64,000 nucleotides of DNA, taken from positions 620,001 to 684,000 of the forward strand of contig NC_007645.1 of the NCBI RefSeq assembly GCF_000012985.1, given 5' to 3'. The position numbers were made by a program, and so were the translations under genes. Under the pieces are notes generated by a model, which saw only the letters and a program-made list of their open reading frames with translations, had not been told where the DNA came from and did no database searches. Source of the stretch: Hahella chejuensis KCTC 2396 (GTDB lineage Bacteria; Pseudomonadota; Gammaproteobacteria; Pseudomonadales; Oleiphilaceae). Positions 1 through 8,890 of this stretch are shown here, piece by piece; position 1 is the stretch's first letter, and each line of letters opens with the position of its first letter.

Positions 1-3000
1 TTCGGGGAGGTTGCCCAACCATAATGAACGAGCATTAATCTGACGAGTAGTGATGACCAGTCCCCACTCCCTGTCATTGGTGACAACCAGATCGTCAAGG
101 CTGTCAACGCCGGTAATGTTCAAGTGGTTTTTGTCAGAGCCGGTTTCATCTATGATGTCGTTAAATCCACCAACAATTTCGACGTTATACGTATCGGCGC
201 CAAGGCCTCCGTTGAGGCGATCATTGCCGAGCCCGCCATCTAAAGTGTCATCGCCGCCTTCGCCAAATAACTTGTCGTCGCCCGTTCCGCCATAAAGGAT
301 GTCATTACCTTCACCAGCATATATGCTGGTGTCGCTCTCTTTGTCGGAAAAGTCGATCACATCATTGTTGAGACTGCCGGAAACAGGGCCTTCGGAGCCT
401 GCTGCGTCATATCCAGGTGTAGCGGGACCCCTGGTATCCGCCAATACCAGTTTGGCGTTCTTGAAAGTCTGAGTTGACATGACAACGGCGTCGCCTTCCG
501 CGCCATATCGAATGGTGACTTTGTCTTCGCCTTGAATGACGTTGATTGTTGACGAGGCGTATGTATCCGCAAACTTGATGGTGGAAATCCCTTCTTCATC
601 TTTGATATGCGTGACGCCATAACCCCTTTTGACGATGTAAGTATCGTCGCCTTCTCCCCCCGCCAGCACGTCGCCTTCGCCGCCGCCGTCCAGGGTGTCG
701 TTACCTTCGTCGCCATACAGGAAGTCGCCGCCCAAGCCGCCTTGCAGCCAGTCGTCGCCTTTGTTCCCATACAGCGTGTCGGCGCCAGCGCCGCCAACGA
801 TATGGTCAATATCGACTCCGCCGTAGATGAAGTCCTTGTCATCGCCGCCATCCAGGTAGTTATTGCCTGCAATGCCGTAGATCACATCTTCGCCAGCGTC
901 GCCGTATATTCTGTCATTTCCTGCGCCAGCGAGGATTTGGTCATCGCCTCCGCCTGCGTGCACCTCGTCATCGCCATGGAAAGCCTCGTCCAGTCCTTGT
1001 GGCGTCGTAGGCGCGACGAAGGTATTGCCATTTGAGGTGATGCTGGTGGCGTCATAGGTGCTGTCCGCCCAGATCATATCCCGACCGCTGCCGCTCAGGA
1101 TGACGTCGCTGCCGCCTCCGCCGATGATGATCTGACCTTCGCCGTCACCGGCGTCAATATGGTCGTTTCCATGAAACTCGCCGGCCAGCTTATCGTGATC
1201 GCCCCAGATGTAGTCTTTATCGGCTCCGCCATCGATGACGTCATCGCCGCCATGACCGTAAATCTGATCGCTGCCTGCACCGCCAGAGATGGTGTCGTTG
1301 CCATGCAGTAGAGGGTCCAGGTCAGGTAGATCCGTCACCTGACTGCGGTCGCCCCAGAGGATATCGTCGCCTTCGCCTCCGTCAATAACGTCGGAACCGG
1401 CTTCGCCCCAAATCCTGTCCGCGCCTTCGCCGCCGGAGAGAACGTCGTCATAGGAGACGCCTTCCTCCACTTCCGTGAGCAGGTCGTCATTGCTGATTTG
1501 AGCGCTGCCTGACGAAGCGTTGGACCGATACTCATTGCGGCTGTCGCCGTGAATGTGGTCGTCGCCTTCGCCGCCGGATATCATGTCTGCGCCTGCGCCG
1601 CCGCTAAGCAGGTCATTGCCTTTACCGCCCAGAAGGGTGTCGTTGCCTTCATCCCCGGAAATCCAGTCATCGCCATCGCCGCCGTCCAGATAATCTTCGG
1701 AAGAAGCGGACTCCTTGGCATAGTTGGGAGTTGGCGCGCCAGTGTCGTCAAACAGGCGTTGGCTGTCGTTGCCCCAAATCCAGTCATTGCCTGAGCCGCC
1801 AAGAATGCGATCACTGCCGCTACCGCCGACTAACAGGTCCGAGCCCGCCGCGCCATCCATAAAGTCGTCGCCAGCGCGTCCATAAAAGGAATCGCCTGAC
1901 TGATGGCCGCCATAAAACTGGTCTTTATGATCAGTGCCTTCAAAGAAGAACACATAGCCGCTGTCCGCCTGTCCTTTTTTCCACTCCGGCAGCGAAGCGC
2001 CATTATGGTCTTTGCCATTGGCGTAGTCCCACAGCTTGGTCGCGTCTTCCGCTTTAAATATCAGGCCGGATTTATTGATCTCATCCTGATAAGCCAAGCC
2101 GTCACGCGCTTCCCATCTGGTTTTGATGATGGTGGAAGTGGTTCCGGGTCGGAGGATTTCGCCTGTACCGACGTTGTAGGCGTCAACAGGGTCGGGCTCG
2201 GTTTCCTCGATGGGATCTTTCAGCGTAATGCCAAAGTTCAAGTTGGGGTCGATGGAGTTAAAAAAGCTGATTGTGAGAGAGCCGCCGGAGTCGTCATCCT
2301 TCATGGTGATGATCAGTTTGTTGGAATCGGTCAGGACAAACCGGTTGCCGTCCGCGTCTTCGAAGATGTTGCTGTCAGCCGCCACACGGGTAATTTCGGT
2401 GACGACTTTGCCAGGATCGGATGCGTTGGCTTTGAGCAGGATTCGGTTGGCGCCGTTATAGTCAAGCAGGTAGTCCGCGCCATCGCCTTTGGTGTAGACG
2501 TAGGTGTCGTCTCCGATACCTCCCTCCAGGCGATCATTGCCTGCGCCGCCCTCCAGAGTGTCATGGCCGTCGCCGCCATAAAGCTCGTCGTTGCCGCCTT
2601 CGCCCTTCAGCGTATCGTCGCCAGCCAAACCAAAGAGCCAGTCGCCGCCAGCGCCGCCTACCAATTCATCGTTGGTTTCTCCGCCTTCGATACTCTCGCC
2701 AAACACGACTTCGATCACTTCGTTTGACTTGCCGGGTTCTGACTCCCAAATGCCGCTGAGGGTTTCTTCCATGGCCTTGAGCGTGTCGTTTAGCTGCGCC
2801 AAGGTTTCATTTCCAGGGAAAGCCACTTCCGCAATTTGGAGTGAGGCGGTCAGAGCGCCGTAGTTTTCGTAAATCTCGTAAGCTGTGCCAATCCAGGCGA
2901 AAGGCCCGCCTAGCAATTTAGCAGCGATGGCAATTACCCCTTCTGTTGCAATATCTGCAATAAGCGACTTGAAAACATCCGCCGACATTTCCAAATTGGA

Positions 3001-3909
3001 GTTCCCAATAATCTCAGCGATATCCTCAAGAGTGAGGTCGTCATTATCAATAAAATCTGCCTTCGCGATAGCGGAGACGGATAGTAAAGCAATTGCCAAT
3101 GTTGCCTTACCAGTTAGGCCACTAATGCCGGTAACAGCCTTATTGAATTTGTCGGGGGTAAAGCCGCCAAATATGTACCCAATTTTATATGTCTCACTTT
3201 TGCCGTCCCACATAAAGTATTCAGCAGTGAGTTTTGACTTTTTTAACTTCTCATCAAATTGCGGCCCGGCATTGTTATAGATGATTTTCGCCATCGGGTC
3301 TGTTTGTGATGAATTGGGGTTATAATCTGGGTGTGTCGAATAGCGGCTTTTATAGAGCTCATCATTTTTATTAAGGAAAAATGTGACTCCATTGGGTGTG
3401 TTCGAAATTAGACTGTTGCGTAATTCTTGCTGGAATAAGGCAATTTTATTAAATGCCTCCGCAGCCATCGCTTTGCGGTTATCAAGGTAGTCTGGGTCAC
3501 TGGCATCCCCATATTGGTTCGCCAAAATAGCGACTTTATCACTATACTCTTTCTGCAAAAACACTAGCCTTTGGCGGACAAACTCGGAGTAAGCTGGATG
3601 CGATCCGCTATGAACTGCCGCAAAATTTGGTCCCTTCTTGCCAGCGCCCTTTTCTTTAGGAAGATAGACCCCATTACTTGGGTTGTCTTGGTTGTAAACT
3701 AAGTGACCCTCTGAGTGATCAGCAATTTCTTGAAAGAAGCCTTCAAACTCCTTTGCCACCTCGGTAGGAATAAGGTGATGCCCTTCGACACTTGCCCCCG
3801 TGCCATATGCATTCTTATTGAAAGCTATTTCATTCGGGAGGCTTTCGTTTACATTATCCATTTCTTTGCGGAGAGCGGTCCCGCTTCCATCAACAAACAC
3901 ATTAGACAT
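1..3909 (-). CDS. RTX-repeat secreted toxin with N-terminal AHH-type nuclease domain (partial, runs off left edge)
   Basis: The reading frame is open from the ATG at 3909 to the window edge, at least 1303 codons. Residues about 40-110 carry the AHH-nuclease pattern (HNH/Endonuclease VII fold): GHHLIP (H44, H45), NGVYLP (N79-G80) and HSGSHPAY (H100, H104). A helical, hydrophobic linker follows to about residue 390. A short block of GGxGxDxxx calcium-binding nonapeptides comes next, then a RTX-associated domain (GIGDDTYVYTKGDG, about 465-640), then some thirty further nonapeptides to the edge. RTX repeats with a C-terminal signal are the hallmark of type I secretion, which would explain a toxin domain at the N-terminus. 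The start overlaps the upstream immunity gene by 8 nt. The C-terminus and any T1SS genes lie outside the window. The nuclease call rests on motif recognition. DNA versus RNA as target is unknown. Confidence 0.85.
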   Translation of the reverse strand, partial: MSNVFVDGSGTALRKEMDNVNESLPNEIAFNKNAYGTGASVEGHHLIPTEVAKEFEGFFQEIADHSEGHLVYNQDNPSNGVYLPKEKGAGKKGPNFAAVHSGSHPAYSEFVRQRLVFLQKEYSDKVAILANQYGDASDPDYLDNRKAMAAEAFNKIALFQQELRNSLISNTPNGVTFFLNKNDELYKSRYSTHPDYNPNSSQTDPMAKIIYNNAGPQFDEKLKKSKLTAEYFMWDGKSETYKIGYIFGGFTPDKFNKAVTGISGLTGKATLAIALLSVSAIAKADFIDNDDLTLEDIAEIIGNSNLEMSADVFKSLIADIATEGVIAIAAKLLGGPFAWIGTAYEIYENYGALTASLQIAEVAFPGNETLAQLNDTLKAMEETLSGIWESEPGKSNEVIEVVFGESIEGGETNDELVGGAGGDWLFGLAGDDTLKGEGGNDELYGGDGHDTLEGGAGNDRLEGGIGDDTYVYTKGDGADYLLDYNGANRILLKANASDPGKVVTEITRVAADSNIFEDADGNRFVLTDSNKLIITMKDDDSGGSLTISFFNSIDPNLNFGITLKDPIEETEPDPVDAYNVGTGEILRPGTTSTIIKTRWEARDGLAYQDEINKSGLIFKAEDATKLWDYANGKDHNGASLPEWKKGQADSGYVFFFEGTDHKDQFYGGHQSGDSFYGRAGDDFMDGAAGSDLLVGGSGSDRILGGSGNDWIWGNDSQRLFDDTGAPTPNYAKESASSEDYLDGGDGDDWISGDEGNDTLLGGKGNDLLSGGAGADMISGGEGDDHIHGDSRNEYRSNASSGSAQISNDDLLTEVEEGVSYDDVLSGGEGADRIWGEAGSDVIDGGEGDDILWGDRSQVTDLPDLDPLLHGNDTISGGAGSDQIYGHGGDDVIDGGADKDYIWGDHDKLAGEFHGNDHIDAGDGEGQIIIGGGGSDVILSGSGRDMIWADSTYDATSITSNGNTFVAPTTPQGLDEAFHGDDEVHAGGGDDQILAGAGNDRIYGDAGEDVIYGIAGNNYLDGGDDKDFIYGGVDIDHIVGGAGADTLYGNKGDDWLQGGLGGDFLYGDEGNDTLDGGGEGDVLAGGEGDDTYIVKRGYGVTHIKDEEGISTIKFADTYASSTINVIQGEDKVTIRYGAEGDAVVMSTQTFKNAKLVLADTRGPATPGYDAAGSEGPVSGSLNNDVIDFSDKESDTSIYAGEGNDILYGGTGDDKLFGEGGDDTLDGGLGNDRLNGGLGADTYNVEIVGGFNDIIDETGSDKNHLNITGVDSLDDLVVTNDREWGLVITTRQINARSLWLGNLPE

Positions 3910-4585
3910 GAGCTACCATTTCTCCTTGCTTTCCATATAACTGCGTATACTCTTTGATGCCAGAAACGCCTCCTTGCTGGAGCGCCATAAACATCGCCTC
4001 ATTTATAAATAAAGGGCTAACTAAATAGTGTGGTGGGTGAAAATGCTTCCAAAGAGGGAGAGTCTCTATATAGTTTCTGACTGAGGTGATATGCTGAATC
4101 GTAGGTATAAACTCTTCTTCAATACTACTCGCAGCATTGTAGTCCATGCCTATAAGTGGCAAATTGAGATTCTCAATGGTCACGTATCTACGCATGTTCA
4201 TGTGATAGAATTGTTTGCCTGTAATCTGGTTTCCTTTTTTATCAAAAACTTCAACTGGCCAGAACTGGTGAAGAAATGGGTCATTATTCTCTATTATTAT
4301 TTTTGCTTTATTTGATACATATATATGCTCAAGCAAAACTAGAATGTCTGGTATTTCCCAGTCGATTAATGTGGCCTCAAGTGGTGTGTTCATGCGCCAC
4401 TCTGCCAACAGCGGTGCTTTATATAGTTTGCAGTGTGGAGAATTCTCAGGGGTGATCTCTTCTAGATTATTGGTGTACTCGCCAGGCCCTGGTTTACGAT
4501 CCATTTTGAATGGAAGAGTACTTTGTACAGAAAAGTGTATGCCTGATGGTAGGTTTCCGTAGTCAGTTTTTAGTCTGTAAATCAT
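3902..4585 (-). CDS. Imm11-like (DUF1629) immunity protein
   Basis: This is a 227-residue cytoplasmic protein with no signal peptide. Its middle segment (VSNKAKIIIEN, then FWPVEVFDKKGN and a YHMNMRRYVTIENLN strand) resembles the Imm11/DUF1629 pattern of a short helix that ends before a pro-hydrophobic strand and a Tyr/Asn-rich strand. It is distantly similar to the next gene upstream, which has the same layout. Its stop codon lies inside the first codons of the nuclease-RTX toxin (8-nt overlap), so the two are probably translationally coupled and the immunity protein is made first. AGGACTACAAA precedes the ATG. I infer that it neutralises the AHH nuclease. The family call is by eye and not certain. 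Base composition is clearly AT-richer than the core genome, as expected of imported DNA. Confidence 0.6.
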   Translation of the reverse strand: MIYRLKTDYGNLPSGIHFSVQSTLPFKMDRKPGPGEYTNNLEEITPENSPHCKLYKAPLLAEWRMNTPLEATLIDWEIPDILVLLEHIYVSNKAKIIIENNDPFLHQFWPVEVFDKKGNQITGKQFYHMNMRRYVTIENLNLPLIGMDYNAASSIEEEFIPTIQHITSVRNYIETLPLWKHFHPPHYLVSPLFINEAMFMALQQGGVSGIKEYTQLYGKQGEMVAHV

Positions 4586-4653
4586 TTTGTAGTCCTATGC
4601 ATCCATGATTTATAAAGCTAGTTAAAGTAATAAACATTAGTCTTTTTTTGTGT

Positions 4654-5370
4654 TTAAATACTGCATAGCGACTCTTCGGTAATGCCATATTTTTCACTAT
4701 ATAGGTCTAATCCTTTTATACCTTCTACACGAAATGCCTCTACTAGAGTTTCATTTAGGTAAAGGACTGTGCGAGCTTTTAAATGCCGTTGATCAATGTC
4801 AGCTATGCAATGTCGCCACAAAGGGATTTGCCCCAACTGCTCCCTTAAAGTAGGGGAGTCCTTAACCCTGGCCATAAAGTCCTCTTCCTTTGGTATAGGA
4901 TAAAAGCCAAGCTCAGCCGCTGTGGCTACTCGATTAGACGGCGTAATAGTTAGAAAGCGTCGCTCATTAAACCAGTAATAAGCTTGCTCAGAAGCAATTG
5001 GCTCTTCCTTGTGGTTGAGCAATTGCACGGGAAAGTATTCATGCTCCATTGTGTCTATATTTTTGATCACAGATTTTGCTCGTTCGGAGATAAATAGATA
5101 ACCACCAACACCCCACAAGTCCGGTATTGGTTCCACCTCTTTCCCTTGGTGAAAACGTAAGCAAGTCATGACTGGGCGATCAGATAAAAGCGGCGCTTGA
5201 AAAAACTTAACACCTGGCTGTTGAAAGATGTCCGGTGCGGGAGTGAATTTTTTTTCGTAATGGATTAGGCCCACTCCCCAGCGCTCTCTCGCGTCGCTTC
5301 CGGGGCGAGGAACAGGGAACGCTTCCAAACGCTCTTGTGTCGCCAGCTTTGATAAAAATCTATAAAACAT
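4654..5370 (-). CDS. Imm11-like (DUF1629) immunity protein, second copy
   Basis: This 238-residue soluble protein shares its layout with the gene at 3902-4585: an N-terminal basic strand, ISERAKSVIKN, a YFPVQLLNHKEE strand, then YYWFNERRFLTITPS, and the C-terminal PLWRHC and LNETLVEAF helices that match PLWKHF and INEAMFMAL in the paralogue. The two look like old tandem duplicates that have diverged strongly. AAGGATT lies 8 nt before the ATG. It sits 68 nt upstream of the other immunity gene and 31 nt downstream of a DUF4261 gene, so it is probably part of the same transcript. It may protect against the same nuclease or be a spare immunity gene kept against variants of related strains. Function is inferred from family resemblance and position. 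Confidence 0.58.
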   Translation of the reverse strand: MFYRFLSKLATQERLEAFPVPRPGSDARERWGVGLIHYEKKFTPAPDIFQQPGVKFFQAPLLSDRPVMTCLRFHQGKEVEPIPDLWGVGGYLFISERAKSVIKNIDTMEHEYFPVQLLNHKEEPIASEQAYYWFNERRFLTITPSNRVATAAELGFYPIPKEEDFMARVKDSPTLREQLGQIPLWRHCIADIDQRHLKARTVLYLNETLVEAFRVEGIKGLDLYSEKYGITEESLCSI

Positions 5371-5401
5371 GATTAGAATCCTTACAGTCTGCTTTATTGA
5401 A

Positions 5402-6247
5402 TTAATTAATGGTTTCCACGTTCATCGCCCAACGAGCAGGCAGCACATCATTAGCCGGAATTTTGCGCATTCTGAACTGCTTGTCCCGTTCGATGCCGAT
5501 GGTGTTGCCTTCGCTGAACACTGGGCCGTTAGCCAGGATGTAGCCGACCATGCTATACAGGTGCTTGGCGACCTCTGAGGGTTTGCACTGGAAAGGATCG
5601 ATCTGGATTTCAAATCCGGTTAAAGCGTCGAGGCCTTTAGTGATCGCTCCGAACATGTTTTTGTCCTTTGAAGACAAAATACGTATTCCAGCCAAGTAAG
5701 TTGTTGGCAATCCATACAAAGCGTTGGGGACGTCACTGTTGAACTTCTCCATGGCTTCCCCTGCAACGCGAACGGCTTGAGCAAACTGCTCATTGTCAGC
5801 CAGCACTTCTGAGTTACTCCAGTAGAATGCCAAGGGCTTTGCTCTTTGGGCCAGCAGGTCGGCGATTGTCATTACTCGAAGAGCGGAATATATCGCTCGA
5901 AGTTGATCGTCGGTTGTATTCAGCGGTGAAATAATCAGGTGCGCTTTATGGTCTTTGATAAGTTGCTCGCCATTCTTTAGGCGGTGGCTGGTGCGTAGCG
6001 CAACATTGAAAGTGTCAGCTGGAATCGGCTTATCAATGACCATTACCGCAAACGCCATACCTCCCCAGGTAATAACGTAGCCATCTTCGGCATTCTCTGA
6101 ACCTTGAACCGTTACAGACTGGTTATCCAGTTCTTCCCTAAGGTAAGCCTCCAACTCAGTGACGGAAAGGGTGAAGGGGGAGGCGAGGAGCATCATTTGG
6201 ATAGCGCCGGGGAAGGCGGGATTTTGGTTTGCGGTTTGGTTGTTCAT
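5402..6247 (-). CDS. DUF4261-family protein, copy A (possible immunity protein)
   Basis: The protein has 281 residues from the ATG at 6247. An upstream ATG at 6289 is open but not used by the paralogue, so I chose the conserved MNNQT start. Residues 15-120 form an alpha/beta region (MMLLASPFTL, ELEAYLRE, a TWGG strand, KAHLIISPL) and the C-terminus holds the DUF4261-like MVGYILANGP, EGNTIGIERD and MRKIP segments. It aligns without gaps to the gene at 7431-8276, about three quarters identical by eye. DUF4261 proteins occur in polymorphic-toxin immunity clusters, and this gene precedes the Imm11-like pair by 31 nt. A biochemical activity cannot be read from the sequence. No signal peptide or membrane segment is seen. 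Confidence 0.65.
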   Translation of the reverse strand: MNNQTANQNPAFPGAIQMMLLASPFTLSVTELEAYLREELDNQSVTVQGSENAEDGYVITWGGMAFAVMVIDKPIPADTFNVALRTSHRLKNGEQLIKDHKAHLIISPLNTTDDQLRAIYSALRVMTIADLLAQRAKPLAFYWSNSEVLADNEQFAQAVRVAGEAMEKFNSDVPNALYGLPTTYLAGIRILSSKDKNMFGAITKGLDALTGFEIQIDPFQCKPSEVAKHLYSMVGYILANGPVFSEGNTIGIERDKQFRMRKIPANDVLPARWAMNVETIN

Positions 6248-6366
6248 GATTGACTCGTATTTTCTTTTCCATAAAAAAGAGTAATGCAAGTTCCGTTAGT
6301 GTGGGTACAAAACGAAGCCTGCTGACTTATGCATGTTATAACATGATGTAGCGACAGATTTATTCG
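6248..6366 (-). repeat. Duplicated upstream region, copy A, with palindrome
   Basis: The region just upstream of the DUF4261 copy A start is recognisably the same as that at 8277-8380. Shared blocks are the leader around CGAGTCAATCATGAAC and the segment TTATGCATGTTATAACATG followed by ATGTAGCGACAGATTTATT. The duplication therefore included promoter and coding region. In this copy the centre is a perfect 14-bp palindrome, CATGTTATAACATG (6332-6345). In the other copy it has decayed to CACGTTATAAAATG. It could be an operator. Confidence 0.6.
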
Positions 6367-6729
6367 GTTATAGAGAGCAGTCGTAAGTATTAAGGCGCTA
6401 ACAGCTCTGCTAGCGGCGGAACTCTTGCACTCTGAATCAGGGGGTATTGCCCAGGATGGTGACGGGAAAAAAGGCTCTGTGGCGGCGGAGATAGGTTGTC
6501 TTCATGATTAGTGTGATATTCCCTTAAGGCAGGCGAGAAATAAGGGCGTATTTTACATCTTTCAGGCAGTCCGGCTACTGAAAATTAGGAACAGTGACGT
6601 AACTTTTTATGTGCGCGGCTAAGGGTGCTCCCCTAGGTCTGTATCTGTAAGCGTTTTCTCCCAGGGTCTCCATGTTGCCGCTAAGAGGGGGCCGAATTAT
6701 CCTGGCGTTGGCTTGTTGAGGGTTAAAAG
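6367..6729. other. Intergenic region with no recognised feature
   Basis: No ORF with a credible start and no hairpin with a T-run is seen. It lies between the duplicated leader of DUF4261 copy A and the end of the orphan gene at 6730-7395. It probably carries the copy A promoter and the 3' untranslated end of the upstream gene. Confidence 0.4.
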
Positions 6730-7395
6730 TTAAGAAAACTCTGAAATGACAAGAGTGGTTTTTGTTTCCTTTTTATAGAAGAAATGGAATTCCGGCATAT
6801 ACCTATGAGAGTAATTTGCACCTTCCGCATACCCTATATACCTGTACTCGTGACCCAGTTTGTCAAAAACTTTAACGTATTTATTAAGACTACCTTCGTC
6901 TCCTGGGATGTCTGAAAGAGTGTGGCAGAAGTGGTCCTGTATTTCACAGAAGCAGTTTGAATAGCTTGTTATACTCCCTCCTGTATGGAGAAGTGGGAGC
7001 TTCGAGCTTATATCGCCTAAAGATGTTATGTATCCATCTTTTTTGAATGACTCTTTAGTTTCTTGGAACCTCTCTTTCGCTACCTCCGAGAAATGCTCGA
7101 AGGAATGGAGGTTATTTTCAGTGCAATCTAGAGACCACCTTCCATCCTTGTTTGTATACGTTAGCCAAAGATCTCCACAATTGTCACCGATATTTTCAAT
7201 GCCTAAAAGACCTTCTTCATTCCCAAGTGGAATCGCAAGCAATACTTCGCTTTCTATATCGTCTCCAAGTTTATAAATGCCCAGAGGAAGGAGGAGGCGC
7301 TTTTCTAGCTCGGAAGAAAATACTTTACCTGGATCTGGGAAGGCGGTAAAAGATTCGCAATCTGAATATATGGCTTTCTCGTTCATAATTATCAT
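6730..7395 (-). CDS. Orphan protein of the toxin/immunity island
   Basis: This is a 221-residue protein (218 if the ATG at 7386 is used; neither start has a clear Shine-Dalgarno site). I do not recognise the family. It is acidic, soluble, without signal peptide or membrane helix, and rich in aromatic residues towards the C-terminus (GHEYRYIGYAEGANYSHRYMPEF). The coding sequence is AT-rich compared with genes to the right of 12 kb. It lies 35 nt downstream of DUF4261 copy B in the same orientation, inside a cluster of immunity-type genes. Its size, composition and position fit another immunity protein, but that is inference from context only. Confidence 0.6.
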   Translation of the reverse strand: MIIMNEKAIYSDCESFTAFPDPGKVFSSELEKRLLLPLGIYKLGDDIESEVLLAIPLGNEEGLLGIENIGDNCGDLWLTYTNKDGRWSLDCTENNLHSFEHFSEVAKERFQETKESFKKDGYITSLGDISSKLPLLHTGGSITSYSNCFCEIQDHFCHTLSDIPGDEGSLNKYVKVFDKLGHEYRYIGYAEGANYSHRYMPEFHFFYKKETKTTLVISEFS

Positions 7396-7430
7396 GTTGA
7401 ATATAAAATAGGTTTATGGCGTGTTTTATA

Positions 7431-8276
7431 TCAATTTATAGACTCAAGTTTCATCGCCCAACGAGGAGGGAGTTCCTCATTGCTAGGGATCATTCGCATA
7501 CTGAACAGCTTATCCTGCTCCATGCCGATGGTATTGCCTTCACTGAATACGGGGCCATTTGCTAGGATATAACCGACCATACCATACAGATGCCTGGCGA
7601 CTTCAGATGGTTTGCCATCGAAAGGATCTATCTGGATTTCAAAACCAGTTAAGACATCAAGACCTTTAGTAATCGCTCCGAATCTGCTTTTATTATCTGA
7701 CGACAGAATTCGCAATCCAGCCAAGTAAGTTGTGGGCAATTCATACAGTGCATTAGGGATGTTACTGTTAAATTTTTGCATCGCATCACCAGCCTCACGC
7801 ACCGCTTGAGAGAATTGCTCGCAGTCTGCCAACACTTGTGACTTATTCCAATAAAATGCCAAAGGTTCTGACTGCTGGGCTAGCAAGTCGGCAATTGTCA
7901 TTACTCGCAAGGCTAGATAGATGGCTTGCAACTGATCATTCATAGCGTTCATTGGAGAAATGATCAAATGTGCTTTATGGCTCTTGATGAGATTCTCGCC
8001 ATTTTTTAGGCGGAAACTAGTACGTAGAGCAACATCGAATTCGTCCGCTGGAATAGGTTTGTCAATTGACATTATTGTAAATATCAACCCTCCCCATGTA
8101 ATCATAAAGCATCCTTCCGATTCATCTGAGCCTTGTACAGAAACAGACTGATTATCCAATGCCTCTCTCAGGTAAGCCTCTAGCTCAGCAGCGGAAAGTG
8201 TGAAAGGTGAAGCTAGAAGCATCATTTGTATCACGTTAGGGAACGCGGGTTTCTGGTTTTCGGTTTGGTTGTTCAT
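7431..8276 (-). CDS. DUF4261-family protein, copy B (possible immunity protein)
   Basis: This 281-residue protein is collinear with copy A at 5402-6247 and differs from it by scattered substitutions without indels. Conserved blocks are the MMLLASPFTL N-terminus, KPIPAD, LRVMTIADLLAQ, LPTTYLAG, RFGAITKGLD, TGFEIQIDPF, GYILANGPVFSEGNT and a C-terminal PRWAMK. The duplication unit extends into the 5' region of both genes. Blocks near the C-terminus correspond to DUF4261, a family found beside polymorphic toxins. Substitutions cluster at residues 45-70 and 250-275, which may mark specificity-determining surfaces. No enzymatic motif is visible. Confidence 0.65.
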   Translation of the reverse strand: MNNQTENQKPAFPNVIQMMLLASPFTLSAAELEAYLREALDNQSVSVQGSDESEGCFMITWGGLIFTIMSIDKPIPADEFDVALRTSFRLKNGENLIKSHKAHLIISPMNAMNDQLQAIYLALRVMTIADLLAQQSEPLAFYWNKSQVLADCEQFSQAVREAGDAMQKFNSNIPNALYELPTTYLAGLRILSSDNKSRFGAITKGLDVLTGFEIQIDPFDGKPSEVARHLYGMVGYILANGPVFSEGNTIGMEQDKLFSMRMIPSNEELPPRWAMKLESIN

Positions 8277-8380
8277 GAGTGTCTCGTATTTTTCCTACAA
8301 TAATGAGTAAAACAGCAGCTACTCAACTGACCTTGTTGATTTATGCACGTTATAAAATGACGTAGCGACAGATTTATTTG
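8277..8380 (-). repeat. Duplicated upstream region, copy B
   Basis: This is the counterpart of the leader at 6248-6366. It shares the CGAGxCxxTCATGAAC leader and the TTATGCACGTTATAAAATG segment followed by ACGTAGCGACAGATTTATTT. The palindrome found in copy A is imperfect here. The remaining bases up to 8553 show no gene. Confidence 0.55.
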
Positions 8381-8553
8381 AGCTGAATTTTCACGCGCAA
8401 AAATCCTCATTTCGAGCTTGGCGTATTTGTATAGCGTTAATTCGTAGATTTCAGAGTTAGAACTAAAGTCACTCCTTCTCGCTTCTTCTGCCTTGGCTCG
8501 GCTAGACCTGACTTAAGTTATACAGGCTGGCTCTTGCTGGAGTAGCGCTTATT

Positions 8554-8862
8554 TCACGGTTCTTGAATATTCTGTTTGCCAGGAACGAGCCCAGCCTCTA
8601 TGAGCAACAAGCGCCAAGCGCTGTATGGAATCGGGCGGTGATTGCTAGTATCGGGCGGCGCACACCAGCGGCGTACACTACGAGCATCAACCCCTACCAG
8701 CTTTCCAGCTTCGGCTCCGGTCAAACCAGCAATACGCAGTAAGAGTCTGACGTCGCTTTCCTTGGGAGGGTGGTAGTTTGGGCTGGCGAATGGCTCCAGC
8801 GTTCCCTGAGTTAGTTTCTCACCTTGAGTTTGAGTTTCGTAAATGCCTTTTTCTTCCGTCAT
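8554..8862 (-). CDS. Small helix-turn-helix protein of the mobile island
   Basis: The protein has 102 residues from the ATG at 8862; longer in-frame readings run back into radC and lack a ribosome site. Residues about 45-75 (LLRIAGLTGAEAGKLVGV, then SVRRW) form a helix-turn-helix like those of small phage- and island-borne DNA-binding proteins. The rest is Pro/Ser-rich and followed by a short helix (AWRLLLIEAGLV). It lies 28 nt downstream of radC in the same direction, an arrangement common in integrative elements. It is likely an accessory or regulatory DNA-binding protein. Target sites are unknown. Confidence 0.6.
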   Translation of the reverse strand: MTEEKGIYETQTQGEKLTQGTLEPFASPNYHPPKESDVRLLLRIAGLTGAEAGKLVGVDARSVRRWCAPPDTSNHRPIPYSAWRLLLIEAGLVPGKQNIQEP

Positions 8863-8890
8863 TGTTGCCTCAAAAATGAGTGGGAGCGGG

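Noticed and set aside
357-2863. Several long frames on both strands within the RTX region (for example 1903-2727 plus)
   Set aside because: They are shadows of the GGxGxDxxx-coding minus-strand frame, whose repetitive codons keep other frames open. They show low-complexity translations and no ribosome sites.
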